Assembly (NCBI GenBank): GCA_019454145.1 | Contig: CP075366.1 | Span: forward strand, 62,001 to 126,000 | Source of the DNA: Fimbriimonadaceae bacterium | GTDB lineage: Bacteria; Armatimonadota; Fimbriimonadia; Fimbriimonadales; Fimbriimonadaceae | DNA: 64,000 nt | Direction of reading: 5' to 3' | Shown here: one piece after another, positions 33,744-42,536 of the stretch | How the letters are laid out: every line of letters begins with the position of its first letter | Position numbering within the stretch: position 1 is the stretch's first letter | Program-made: the position numbers and the translations under genes | The notes under the pieces: model-generated | Told to the model about the DNA's origin: nothing | Database searches by the model: none | The model's input: the letters and a program-made list of their open reading frames with translations, nothing else

Positions 33744-34787
33744 ATGGATTTGGTTCTTCATTCGGTGGGTGGGTTAAGCCTGGATTTTTCCACCCTTCCC
33801 CAACAACTTGTCAACGGCCTGGTGGTGGGGGCGATTTACGCCCTCATCGCTTTGGGCTATACGATGGTTTATGGGGTTCTCAGGCTCATTAACTTTGCCC
33901 ACGGTGAAGTTTTCATGCTGGGTGCTTACACCGCCCTTCTTAGCTCTTGGGTGATGGGTTTTACACCCGACGCGATTAGCAAAGCGTTCAAGGCAGATCA
34001 CCCCCTTACGAGTAGCCCTCTGAACCTCGTTATTATGTTATTAGTCGCTATGGCGGTCTGCGCAATCATCGGCGCGATCATCGAATTTTTTGCCTACCGT
34101 CCTATGCGTAACCAAAGCCGAATTGCCGCTTTGATTACCGCAATTGGTGTTTCACTTTTTCTGCAATACGCAGGTCAACTTTTTCTCCCGGCGAACCCTC
34201 CACCAAGCATTTCACAAGAAGTTAACCCTTACCAAAAGGTTGTTTCTTTTGTGCTTTCACCTGCTCAGATGAACGCAGCGGGCGATGTGATCAAGCCGCA
34301 GATGGATATCACGGTAACCGTTGGAAAAATCGTCATGCTTGTGACAGTTGTTATCTTGATGCTCGCCCTAACCTACTTGGTGCGCTACACCAAGGCTGGT
34401 CGCGCGATGCGGGCCGCGAGCCACGATTTTGATTCCGCTAGCCTAATGGGCATCAACGTTAACCGCGTCGTTACCTTTACGTTCATGCTCGGCTCGGCTC
34501 TCGCGGGAGCCGGTGCAATGATGCTGGCAACCTTTGAAGGCACTGCGATGCACCCCTTCTTTGGCCTTCAGCCGGGTGTTAAAGCATTTGTCGCCGCGGT
34601 TTTGGGAGGAATCGGAAACATCCCCGGCGCGGTGTTGGGCGGCCTCCTCATGGGCTTAGCAGAAACGCTAGTGACCTGGATCGGTTTCAGCCAATACAAA
34701 GATGCAGTTGCGTTTGTAATCTTGATTCTGATCTTGCTCGTTCGGCCCGGCGGCTTGCTTGGTTCTAACAAGGTGGAGAAGGTATGA
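33744..34787 (+). CDS. livH: Branched-chain amino-acid ABC transporter permease LivH
   Basis: 347 residues with eight or so membrane helices. LVNGLVVGAIYALIALGYTM, RLINFAHGEVFMLGAY and GAGAMMLATFEGTAMHPFFG, then AVLGGIGNIPGAVLGGLLMG are LivH hallmarks. It pairs with LivM to form the transmembrane channel. The TGA overlaps the livM ATG. Confidence 0.95.
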   Translation: MDLVLHSVGGLSLDFSTLPQQLVNGLVVGAIYALIALGYTMVYGVLRLINFAHGEVFMLGAYTALLSSWVMGFTPDAISKAFKADHPLTSSPLNLVIMLLVAMAVCAIIGAIIEFFAYRPMRNQSRIAALITAIGVSLFLQYAGQLFLPANPPPSISQEVNPYQKVVSFVLSPAQMNAAGDVIKPQMDITVTVGKIVMLVTVVILMLALTYLVRYTKAGRAMRAASHDFDSASLMGINVNRVVTFTFMLGSALAGAGAMMLATFEGTAMHPFFGLQPGVKAFVAAVLGGIGNIPGAVLGGLLMGLAETLVTWIGFSQYKDAVAFVILILILLVRPGGLLGSNKVEKV

Positions 34788-35989
34788 GCCTTAGCAAGAT
34801 TTTGGGAACGAGAGTGCTTTCCGTTGTCTTGGCGATCGCATTTTGCTTTGGGCTTGATGCTTTTGTGACTGGCCAACTCAACGAATACGTTGTTCGCCTG
34901 GTTATGCTCGCCGGACTTTACGTGACGCTTTCGGTGAGCCTCAACTTGATCAACGGGATCACTGGTCAGTTTTCGATTGGGCACGCCGCCTTCTATATGG
35001 TGGGGGCTTATTCCGCCGGAATTGTTTCCAACGCGATCTACAAAACCCAGCCTCTAGCCGCTCCCGCTTACATGATCATTTCTATGCTGATCGGGGCAGT
35101 GTTTGCCGCGATTGCGGGGCTGATCGTAGGTATGCCGAGTTTGCGATTAAAAGGTGACTACCTAGCGATTGTCACCCTTGGGTTTGGCGAGATCATCCGG
35201 ATTATCGTGCTGAACCAAAATCAGTGGGGAGGGAGTTACGGCTATGCTATCGCACCCAAATACCAAGCGGGATGGCTAATTTGGCTTTTGGCGATCATCT
35301 GCATTGCAACCTGCCGCAACCTGCTCAAATCGGCTCACGGGTTAGCCTTCCTCGCGGTTCGCGAAGATGAAATCGCGGCTCAGGCGATGGGGGTCAACGT
35401 CACCAAAACCAAGGTTGTTGCTTTTATTGTTGGAGCTGCGTTTGCCGGAGCCGCCGGAGCATTGTTCGGTCACATGGAATCGTTTATCAATCCAGACCTT
35501 TTCAAAATGGAGGTTTCGTTCCTCGTCTTGACAATGGTTGTTCTTGGTGGATCGGGTTCTATTACAGGCTCCGTGCTTGCTGGTGCAACCTTGTTTATTC
35601 TTCCAGAACTTCCACGGATTGTTTCGTTCAAGATGAGCCTTGGGTTACTGCTTTCCGTGCTGGTAGGGATCGGCGTCTTGGTCTGGATGAACCGCAAGTT
35701 CATGGAGAAGTACCACGAGCCAGACAAACTGAAGCGAACGCTTGTTGTTGCTGGAGCGAACATCGGTTTGGCTGTACTTGCAGTTGTGGTCGGGAAGTTG
35801 CTCAACAACATTCCTCAATTCGGAACAACAACATACGACGCGAACAAAATCCGCTACATGATTCTGGCAGTCGTCTTGCTCGTCATCATGTTGCTCAAAC
35901 CCACCGGATTGCTCGGGCACCACGAATTTAGTTGGGATTGGGTAAAACGGGTGCTAAATCGCAACAAAGCTGGGGAGGCATCAGCGTAA
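34784..35989 (+). CDS. livM: Branched-chain amino-acid ABC transporter permease LivM
   Basis: 401 residues. SLNLINGITGQFSIGHAAFY, LRLKGDYLAIVTLGFGEIIR and FLAVREDEIAAQAMGVNVTK are family signatures. It is somewhat longer than the core family because of an extra C-terminal helix pair (residues about 310-390). Start overlaps livH; its TAA shares a base with the livG ATG. Confidence 0.95.
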   Translation: MSLSKILGTRVLSVVLAIAFCFGLDAFVTGQLNEYVVRLVMLAGLYVTLSVSLNLINGITGQFSIGHAAFYMVGAYSAGIVSNAIYKTQPLAAPAYMIISMLIGAVFAAIAGLIVGMPSLRLKGDYLAIVTLGFGEIIRIIVLNQNQWGGSYGYAIAPKYQAGWLIWLLAIICIATCRNLLKSAHGLAFLAVREDEIAAQAMGVNVTKTKVVAFIVGAAFAGAAGALFGHMESFINPDLFKMEVSFLVLTMVVLGGSGSITGSVLAGATLFILPELPRIVSFKMSLGLLLSVLVGIGVLVWMNRKFMEKYHEPDKLKRTLVVAGANIGLAVLAVVVGKLLNNIPQFGTTTYDANKIRYMILAVVLLVIMLLKPTGLLGHHEFSWDWVKRVLNRNKAGEASA

Positions 35990-36753
35990 TGGCTTTGCTC
36001 ACTCTTAAAGATGCGACCATTAAGTTTGGTGGATTAACTGCGGTCAATAAGGTCAGCTTTGATATCGAAAAGGGCGACTTGTTTGGTCTGATTGGTCCAA
36101 ACGGGGCTGGAAAGACAACCTGCTTCAACCTGATTACTGGCGTCTACGAGCCAACGAGCGGAGATATTGATTTCCTGGGCACTCGCATCTGCGGAATGGC
36201 TCCGAATAAAATCGCGGAGATCGGCATCTGCCGTACGTTCCAAAATATCCGGTTGTTTGGCACGTTGAGCGCGCTCGAAAACGTCATGGTCGGCGCGTAC
36301 CTGCGCCATAAAACGAGCTTGCTCGGCGGGTTTATGCTGACTCCGGCGGTGATTAAAGAAACTGCTGAACTTCGCAAAAAAGCGATGGAGTTGTTGAGTG
36401 TTGTGAACCTCACCGACATAGCCCACAGCCGGGCTTGCGACCTGAGTTACGGAAAACAGCGACGGCTAGAGATCGCTCGGGCGATGGCTACCGACCCCAA
36501 GTTGATCTTGCTCGACGAGCCAGCAGCCGGAATGAACCCGCAGGAAAAAGATGAACTTCGCGATGTTGTTTTCAAAATCCGCGACGATTACGAAAAAACA
36601 GTTCTGCTTATTGAGCACGACATGAAGTTCGTAATGGGCTTGTGCGAAAAAATCGTGGTTCTCGACCACGGCGAAGAAATCGCCTATGGCGACCCATCGG
36701 AAATCCGAAACAACCCCAAGGTTATCGAAGCGTATCTCGGCGAGCCAGTCTAA
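35989..36753 (+). CDS. livG: Branched-chain amino-acid ABC transporter ATPase LivG
   Basis: 254 residues from the ATG at 35989, with GGGGAGG about 10 bases upstream; longer in-frame starts lie inside livM. Walker A GPNGAGKTT, FQNIRLFGTLSALENVMVGA, signature LSYGKQRRLEIARA, Walker B LILLDEPAAGMNPQE and LIEHDMKFVM define LivG. Normally it works as a heterodimer with LivF, but no livF follows; the next gene is convergent and overlaps by four bases. Confidence 0.95.
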   Translation: MALLTLKDATIKFGGLTAVNKVSFDIEKGDLFGLIGPNGAGKTTCFNLITGVYEPTSGDIDFLGTRICGMAPNKIAEIGICRTFQNIRLFGTLSALENVMVGAYLRHKTSLLGGFMLTPAVIKETAELRKKAMELLSVVNLTDIAHSRACDLSYGKQRRLEIARAMATDPKLILLDEPAAGMNPQEKDELRDVVFKIRDDYEKTVLLIEHDMKFVMGLCEKIVVLDHGEEIAYGDPSEIRNNPKVIEAYLGEPV

Positions 36754-37151
36754 CTTTGGCTCACTGCACTGTCCATTAGTAGTGCTTGCATTAAATCAAC
36801 CCGCAACGTGATGCCAATTAGCCGGTCTTCTTCAACGATAGGAAGAATCGTGATCCCACGATCAAGCATTGTGTGCAAAGCATCGCTAATCTCAGTATCG
36901 GGAGGCAGAGTGATAGGATCTTTGCTGGCACAGAAGCTCGCCTTTTCACTTCCCAAAGCAACCAGTTTGCCTCGCAGAATTGTCGCACGTGCGATGTCGC
37001 CTTCGGTAATAACGTGGGTCGGCTTTTGATCCTGATCAACAATTACAAGCGCGGGGAACTGATATATGTCCATCTTGTCCACCGCATCACGAATCGTGCT
37101 TTCGTGAGTGAGGGTAGGGATGTGGGCATGGAGCACCTCGCGCAAGGTCAT
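36750..37151 (-). CDS. CBS-pair domain protein
   Basis: 133 residues made of two CBS motifs: HIPTLTHESTIRDAVDKMDI...DQDQKPTHVITEGDIAR and ITLPPDTEISDALHTMLDRG...VEEDRLIGITLRVDLMQAL. CBS pairs bind adenine nucleotides or S-adenosylmethionine and gate other proteins. No fused effector domain. Convergent with livG; a link to the transporter is not supported by direction. Confidence 0.9.
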   Translation of the reverse strand: MTLREVLHAHIPTLTHESTIRDAVDKMDIYQFPALVIVDQDQKPTHVITEGDIARATILRGKLVALGSEKASFCASKDPITLPPDTEISDALHTMLDRGITILPIVEEDRLIGITLRVDLMQALLMDSAVSQS

Positions 37152-37169
37152 GCCGAATAGTTTAGCTTG

Positions 37170-37634
37170 TTACCAGTAGGGTGGGAACGTGACTCCGTCT
37201 TTGTTCCGCTTAAAGCTATCAATGAACTCGAATTCCTTTGCTTTCCAGCCCTTTTTGGCATCGTAAACCAAAGTAGCGTCAATCACGCAGCTTTCGTTGT
37301 CGTTGAGGGTGGTTTTTTCTTTGGCAACAATAATCACGCGAGCGGTTTTGCCGTCGCATTTCATTACGCGATAGTATTGAATCTTGCCATCTACCTTTCC
37401 GGACTTGATGACAGATTCAACGCCTTTCTGCATGCCTTCGCCATCCATCTTGGTTTTCACTTCGCCGTAAACGTAGGGAGCGACTGCGGCAATGATGCTG
37501 AAGGCAATCGCATAACGCCACGAACGGAAGTTATCGTGCTCTTTGATGCTCCGGAAAATAGAAAGTAATAGAGTCATCACAGCGCCAACAATTACGGCAC
37601 CAATCATATATGCGATCATTCCGAGTGCGCTCAT
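37170..37634 (-). CDS. Small membrane protein of unknown function
   Basis: 154 residues: two N-terminal membrane helices (AYMIGAVIVGAVMTLLLSIF and YAIAFSIIAAVAPYVYG) and a soluble C-terminal domain (KTARVIIVAKEKTTLNDNES, CVIDATLVYDAKKGWKAKEF). No family recognised. Confidence 0.7.
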   Translation of the reverse strand: MSALGMIAYMIGAVIVGAVMTLLLSIFRSIKEHDNFRSWRYAIAFSIIAAVAPYVYGEVKTKMDGEGMQKGVESVIKSGKVDGKIQYYRVMKCDGKTARVIIVAKEKTTLNDNESCVIDATLVYDAKKGWKAKEFEFIDSFKRNKDGVTFPPYW

Positions 37635-37793
37635 AGTCTTTTACCTAATCCACATTGTCGGCGGAAGTATTTGATGTAACTAGGTTTTGCCATAGAAATA
37701 GCCCTTTTTTGATCTGAATAAAAGGTCAAAAAAATTCATACAGTATTTATGCTGAAGAAATGGAAACAGGAGTCCAACTATTCAGAGGTACTC

Positions 37794-38114
37794 ATGCCGC
37801 AGACACACTCAGTTCAAACAACATTGCGACATCTCAAGAATTGGCCAGTAGAAGGACAACTCAAAGTCTGCCCTTTGTGCAGCACGCTTAATGTAAACGA
37901 CAATGAAGAGTGTTTTGCCTGCCGCTGGCACGGCTGCTTTGAAAATAATCAGACGATGGTTCGTATGCGGTTGGCTGAGCTGGCTACCCAGTGCCCCGAA
38001 ATCGTAGCTCTCTGGGATGAACCAAAGCCTCTCACCCGGTGGCAATGGCTTCAAAATGTGGCGAAATCTTATTGGATGCGCCTCACTCGGCGACACATCA
38101 ATATCCGCGCATAA
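37794..38114 (+). CDS. Small zinc-ribbon protein
   Basis: 106 residues from the ATG at 37794, which has GAGG 5 bases upstream; an ATG at 37749 lacks a ribosome site. A single zinc ribbon CPLC...CFAC is in the first half, followed by a helical Trp/Arg-rich tail (RWQWLQNVAKSYWMRLTRRH). Function unknown. Confidence 0.7.
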   Translation: MPQTHSVQTTLRHLKNWPVEGQLKVCPLCSTLNVNDNEECFACRWHGCFENNQTMVRMRLAELATQCPEIVALWDEPKPLTRWQWLQNVAKSYWMRLTRRHINIRA

Positions 38115-38136
38115 GTCTATTGTCCAAAGCTCGGAT

Positions 38137-38155
38137 CGGGCTGGCTCCCAGCCCG
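38137..38155. repeat. Short hairpin between genes
   Basis: CGGGCTGG-CTC-CCAGCCCG, 8-bp stem with a 3-base loop, 22 bases after the zinc-ribbon gene. No T-tract, so only a possible terminator. Confidence 0.5.
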
Positions 38156-38166
38156 TCTAACCCAGT

Positions 38167-39222
38167 ATGCTTTCAGCTATGAAATGGGGAAAATTTTCCT
38201 TTGCATTTGCGGCAGTTGCCGTTGCCTCGCTTGCCTTGGCGCAGACGCCAGTTCCAAACAAGCCTTCCGACCACACGCGCTTAATGACCTATAACATCCA
38301 GTGGTTTCATAAAGGAGCTTCTGAGGGGCGGATCAACAACCTCAAGTCAGTTTTAAAAAACGTCAATCCCGATATCGTTGGGGTGGAAGAAGTCGAAGGG
38401 CGAGCCGCCCTCAAGCGGGTTTTCGATAACGACTGGCAAATTGGCATCGCCGATCTTCCCGATGAATTCCAAGAAGTTGGGATTGCGGTCAAGCGGCCTT
38501 ATCAATTGGTTAGCTATGAACTGGTTTTCACTGGCAAACCGTTAGATTACGCCTTTCCCGGGCACCGCGATGTTTTGCGAGCGGTGATTAAAATGCCCAG
38601 CGAAAAGGAACTCATCGTTTATGTTCACCATATGAAAAGTCGGAGCGGCGGTCGGATGCAGACTGATCCTCAACGGCAAATGGCTGCCGGAATGCTCGCC
38701 AGCTACATCAAGTGGCGCGGTGATCAAAATGTGATTGTTATGGGCGACATGAACGATGCTCCCAACGACCGCACCGCGAACATTCTTGAATCAGGCGATG
38801 TGAACGCGAAGGCTGGAGATGAAAAGGATTTCCGACTTCTCGCCAACATCACGCAAGAATTAGCTGAAAAAGATTACATTACGTTTGACCTGCACAGCTT
38901 GTACTTTGGCGAACCAGGCGTGAAGGCAATTGTCGCGGGAGCCAAGGCAGATAACGACCGACTTCGTGACCGCGATTACCGTTTCCCACAAGATGTAAAG
39001 GTGCCGCAGGCATTCTTCGATCAAATTTTCTGTTCGCCGAACATTTACGCTCGTGGCGCAAATGCGTTTGTATATGATGGTGAAGATGCTCTGCGAGGTT
39101 TAGGCGGTCGAGTCAAAGTCAGCGAAGATCCCAATACTGGCGCGAGAACAGTCGAGTACTTAGAAGAAGGCACTCGGGCGAGTGACCACCTTCCGGTTTA
39201 CGCAGATATCTGGCTGAAATAA
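38167..39222 (+). CDS. Secreted endonuclease/exonuclease/phosphatase family protein
   Basis: 351 residues (347 if ATG at 38179 is used; neither has a clear ribosome site). Signal peptide ends near SLALA-Q. EEP-fold motifs: MTYNIQWFH, IVGVEEVEG, VYVHHMKSR, VIVMGDMNDAPND and the C-terminal ASDHLPVYADI with catalytic His. The superfamily cleaves phosphodiesters in DNA, RNA or lipids; a secreted nuclease is the simplest reading. Confidence 0.88.
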   Translation: MLSAMKWGKFSFAFAAVAVASLALAQTPVPNKPSDHTRLMTYNIQWFHKGASEGRINNLKSVLKNVNPDIVGVEEVEGRAALKRVFDNDWQIGIADLPDEFQEVGIAVKRPYQLVSYELVFTGKPLDYAFPGHRDVLRAVIKMPSEKELIVYVHHMKSRSGGRMQTDPQRQMAAGMLASYIKWRGDQNVIVMGDMNDAPNDRTANILESGDVNAKAGDEKDFRLLANITQELAEKDYITFDLHSLYFGEPGVKAIVAGAKADNDRLRDRDYRFPQDVKVPQAFFDQIFCSPNIYARGANAFVYDGEDALRGLGGRVKVSEDPNTGARTVEYLEEGTRASDHLPVYADIWLK

Positions 39223-39242
39223 AAGAGAACGAGAGACCTCGT

Positions 39243-40058
39243 TTACTGCGAGGTCTCTTTTAAACTTTCTAATACTGAGCGAACGTTCCAATCGTGCTTT
39301 TCAAGCAGGAACCGAGCTTCTTCTTGGGTGATTGGAGAAAGTTCGCAAACGATGCGGGCGCACCTATCTTTGAGCTTGGAGTTGTTGGCTTTGACGTCCA
39401 CCATCAAGTTCTCGATAACCTTTCCACTCAGTACCATCGCTCCCGTTGAAATGCGGTTAAGTACAAGTTTTTGAGCGGTACCCGCCTTTAGGCGGGTCGA
39501 GCCAGTCAGAACTTCTGGTCCTGTTTCGATCAAGATTGAGAGGTCAACTTGATCAAACAACGGTGCTTTTGGGTTGTTGGCAATACCGCAAGTCCAGATG
39601 CCTTTTTGCCGGGCGTGGCGGCAAGCCGCAACAACAAACGGAGTGCCACCACTCGCGGCAAGGCCGATTACTATGTCGTTGACGGAAAGGTTCAGTTCAT
39701 TCAGCCTCTGAATCGCCGCATGTTCTTCGTCTTCTGCGTCCTCAATGGCTTTGCTACCTGCTTCGTTGCCACCTGCGACGATTGCGATAAATCTCTCAGA
39801 ATCAATACCAAATGTAGGAGGCATTTCTGCCGCGTCCATTGTGGCGATCCGTCCGCTTGTGCCTGCGCCCACGTAAATAATGCGACCATCAGACTGAAAA
39901 GCTTGTGCGGCTCTTTCTATTGCCACCGCGATTTCTGGTTCAGCATTTTTCAGGGCGCGCATCACCGATTGTTCCTCTTCGTTCATGAGTCGAACAATTT
40001 CGCTGGCCGACATCTTGTCGAGGCCAATTGATCGTGGGTTACGGGCTTCAGTCTTCAT
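39243..40058 (-). CDS. murQ: N-acetylmuramic acid 6-phosphate etherase
   Basis: 271 residues, slightly shorter than the usual 300. SIS-domain motif IIYVGAGTSGRIATMDAAEM plus PPTFG, then IGLAASGGTPFVVAACRHAR, ILIETGPEVLTGSTRLKAGT and KANNSKLKDRCARIV are the MurQ signature. It splits MurNAc-6-phosphate into GlcNAc-6-phosphate and lactate during wall recycling. The C-terminal UBA-like helical part is shortened. Its ATG overlaps the kinase stop by four bases. Confidence 0.95.
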   Translation of the reverse strand: MKTEARNPRSIGLDKMSASEIVRLMNEEEQSVMRALKNAEPEIAVAIERAAQAFQSDGRIIYVGAGTSGRIATMDAAEMPPTFGIDSERFIAIVAGGNEAGSKAIEDAEDEEHAAIQRLNELNLSVNDIVIGLAASGGTPFVVAACRHARQKGIWTCGIANNPKAPLFDQVDLSILIETGPEVLTGSTRLKAGTAQKLVLNRISTGAMVLSGKVIENLMVDVKANNSKLKDRCARIVCELSPITQEEARFLLEKHDWNVRSVLESLKETSQ

Positions 40059-40975
40059 TTTGGTCGAGATTCTGCAAGTTCTTTTGCAAGGTGCACTGCA
40101 CCGATTACAGGTTCAGTTTTGAGAAGTTCTATATTAAAGACGCACGTAGAGCTTTCGGATTGTAGCCGGAGCATCCGTTCTCTAAACATATGACTCAGCA
40201 TTTCATCAATATCCCAAAGTCCGCCAGCGAGTCGGATGTTGAGTTCTTCTGCCGTACGACAGTGAGCCGCGATATGCGCCGTTGTATTTTCGGCAAGGCT
40301 ATCTAAGGCACTGTCTACACTTTGCTTTGCGTATTCCAATCCTCGCAATGCATCAAAAACCACAACGGGGGCCAGTTTCGCCACCCGCGCGGCTGGGGAG
40401 ACGGAACGGTACACACTAGCGAGAACTTGATTGGGCTCGCGGGTGCCAAACAGTTCAACCACTGATTCCCAGAACATCGGGCTTGCTTCAGATGGCTTGG
40501 GAGCAAGAACGGTTGCTCCCAAGGCTTTCCGACCGACATCGAAGGCCGAACCAAAATCTCCTAGGAGAGGGCCACCACCCGCAGATTTTGTGACACGGTT
40601 CTGATCGTCGCGGCTGGCAATGAGTGCACCGGTGCCCGCGATCACAATCACGTCGGTTGCCTCGTCTGCCGCCAAGCTCGCATGATAATCCGGGTAGGCA
40701 GTAACCGTGCAGTTATCGCCTAAAAACGACTCAAGCAGATTTAGTGCTCGGTATCGGTCTGCGTCGGTAAGTAAGCCAGCAAAACATCCTGCCGCGTACG
40801 TTGCGGAAGGGCATTCAGCAAGCGCCTCACGAATGTGCCGCTCAATTTCTAATTGAGGCGTGGATGCTAGGTTAGCGGGGCCACTTTGTCCCCGGTGGAG
40901 AACGGCTCCATCGGAATCTATAAGGCAAGTTCTCGTTGAAGAACCGCCGCAATCTATCCCAAGAAAAGTGGGCAT
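40055..40975 (-). CDS. BadF/BcrA-family ATPase, probable amino-sugar kinase
   Basis: 306 residues from the ATG at 40975; upstream in-frame codons lie in the divergent region. Phosphate-1 motif FLGIDCGGSSTRTCLIDSDG, VIVIAGTGALIASRDDQ and AGGGPLLGDFGSAFDVGRKA match the N-acetylglucosamine/MurNAc kinase branch of the family. Overlap with murQ suggests a MurNAc or GlcNAc kinase feeding the etherase (inference). Confidence 0.85.
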   Translation of the reverse strand: MPTFLGIDCGGSSTRTCLIDSDGAVLHRGQSGPANLASTPQLEIERHIREALAECPSATYAAGCFAGLLTDADRYRALNLLESFLGDNCTVTAYPDYHASLAADEATDVIVIAGTGALIASRDDQNRVTKSAGGGPLLGDFGSAFDVGRKALGATVLAPKPSEASPMFWESVVELFGTREPNQVLASVYRSVSPAARVAKLAPVVVFDALRGLEYAKQSVDSALDSLAENTTAHIAAHCRTAEELNIRLAGGLWDIDEMLSHMFRERMLRLQSESSTCVFNIELLKTEPVIGAVHLAKELAESRPK

Positions 40976-41030
40976 TAGGCGCGGGAAAGTTACCACAGGA
41001 AAGGGGTTATTTTGGGCTAGACTGGGGCTG

Positions 41031-42056
41031 ATGCACCGATACTCCAGCGGACGCCTTGGTTCTAGTTCCCGCATAGCCCTGATCGCCAATGATGCGCTGG
41101 GCAATTTTGCGATTTCTAGCCCCATCGCGCAGATTCTGCGGGAGATGCATCGTCCCGCTCGGCTGGATGGTTTTACTGGTAGCCGAGTCATGGAAATTGC
41201 CGAAGAATGTCCGTGGTTTGATGAAGTGATTGCTGTCTATGGCGATTCACCGAGAGCCGTTTCTCGCAAACTCCTTGATCGCCCAGAATACGACCTTGTC
41301 ATCAATGTCGAGAACGCGGCTTGGGCGAAGAGCTTGACTTCGATTCTTGCCGGAGAAAATGGAATGGTCATCGGCCCTTGCGCTAACTCCGATGGACGCG
41401 GTGATTTTCCATTCGAGAATAATCCAGAAGGCCGTTTGTGGGCCGATCCAAAGTGGACAAGGGAAGATTTGCGGATTGATTATCCATTCTTATCAACCGG
41501 ACACATTGCGGAAATTGTTGCCCGTTGTTGTTATTGGGATGGCCCGATTCCTGCTTACCACCTGCCCAAACACGACCCTAACCGAGATATTCCAGATGTG
41601 CTCATGGCGACCACCGCGAGTTTGCCAGAAAAACTTTGGCCGATTGAAAACTGGCTAGAACTCGCGCATCTCATCGCCGATTCTGGAAGAACTATGGGAT
41701 TGCTTGGCGCAAAGCCGAAAGATCAAGGCAAGTTTTGGAAGGGAGCCGATGATGAAACCAGATTGGTTCAAGAAGCTCCCGTGGATGATCTCCGTGGCGA
41801 ACTCACGCTTCCTCAGGTAGTAGGCGCGCTCGACCGCGCCAGTTTGGTTGTTACGCTTGACAACGGAATCCTGCACTTCGCTTGTTCCACCCAGACTCCA
41901 GTAGTCGGACTGTTTAGAAACGGCATCCACCGCCTGTGGGCGCCCCCCGTTCCGAACCTCAAAGTCATTGAGCCGGGTGTCGGTGGAATTGTTGCCGATC
42001 TGCCCGTGCAAAGGGTCTGGTCTGCAATTAATAATTTTCAGATACAATTGGCCTAA
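41031..42056 (+). CDS. Glycosyltransferase family 9 (heptosyltransferase-like)
   Basis: 341 residues from the ATG at 41031; the frame is open further upstream but that part covers the divergent kinase gene. Rossmann start SSRIALIANDALGNFAISSP, a C-terminal nucleotide-sugar domain with LPEKLWPIENWLELAHLIAD and the acceptor/donor motif LVVTLDNGILHFACSTQTPV. GT9 enzymes add heptose or similar sugars to lipopolysaccharide core. The acceptor here is unknown. Confidence 0.85.
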   Translation: MHRYSSGRLGSSSRIALIANDALGNFAISSPIAQILREMHRPARLDGFTGSRVMEIAEECPWFDEVIAVYGDSPRAVSRKLLDRPEYDLVINVENAAWAKSLTSILAGENGMVIGPCANSDGRGDFPFENNPEGRLWADPKWTREDLRIDYPFLSTGHIAEIVARCCYWDGPIPAYHLPKHDPNRDIPDVLMATTASLPEKLWPIENWLELAHLIADSGRTMGLLGAKPKDQGKFWKGADDETRLVQEAPVDDLRGELTLPQVVGALDRASLVVTLDNGILHFACSTQTPVVGLFRNGIHRLWAPPVPNLKVIEPGVGGIVADLPVQRVWSAINNFQIQLA

Positions 42057-42131
42057 TTCTCAAAAATCTTAAAGATGGCATGCATCGTGGTGCAAGAATT
42101 TTGAGTAGAAGCATGCAAGGTGAGAACATTT

Positions 42132-42536
42132 ATGGCTAAAGATCAGTTCCACGATATTCCCAAGGAGTGCCCCATCACCGGGGAGCCACTTTACGTAAGT
42201 GAGCTGACTTCTTTGAAAAGTGGCGTGGTGATCCGCGGCAAGTTTGCCCTTCCGCATACTGCTGAATTAGAATCGGATCAAAAGGAATTTTTGGAAGTAT
42301 TTCTCCGTGCGCGGGGCGTGATCAGCACGATGGAAAAGGAACTGGGAATCAGTTACCCAACCGTTAAGGCCAGGGTTGATTCTCTGCTGGAAGCGATGGA
42401 TTTGGAACCATTCAAACTTGACCGCAAAGCCGAGGTTCGGGCCGAAGAGCGAGCGAAAATTTTGAAAATGTTAGAAGAGGGAGAGATTTCGGCAAGCGAT
42501 GCCAAAGAACAACTCAAAAAGGTAGGGGCGAAATGA
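42132..42536 (+). CDS. DUF2089-family protein with helix-turn-helix
   Basis: 134 residues. AAGGTG lies 9 bases before the ATG at 42132; a GTG at 42120 is less likely. N-terminal ECPITGEPLYVSELTSLKSG holds one cysteine where DUF2089 members often have a zinc pair, then a helix-turn-helix (RARGVISTMEKELGISYPTV). The C-terminal ILKMLEEGEISASDAKEQLK is a SHOCT-like helix pair that recurs in the next protein. Likely a regulator of the next gene, whose ATG overlaps its TGA. Confidence 0.85.
   Translation: MAKDQFHDIPKECPITGEPLYVSELTSLKSGVVIRGKFALPHTAELESDQKEFLEVFLRARGVISTMEKELGISYPTVKARVDSLLEAMDLEPFKLDRKAEVRAEERAKILKMLEEGEISASDAKEQLKKVGAK

Noticed and set aside
36750-37151. Missing LivF or a regulator belonging to the liv operon
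   Set aside because: The gene encodes only a CBS pair and is on the opposite strand, convergent to livG.
40860-41030. N-terminal extension of the GT9 glycosyltransferase
   Set aside because: These in-frame codons lie over the divergent kinase gene and do not resemble the GT9 start, which fits at 41031.
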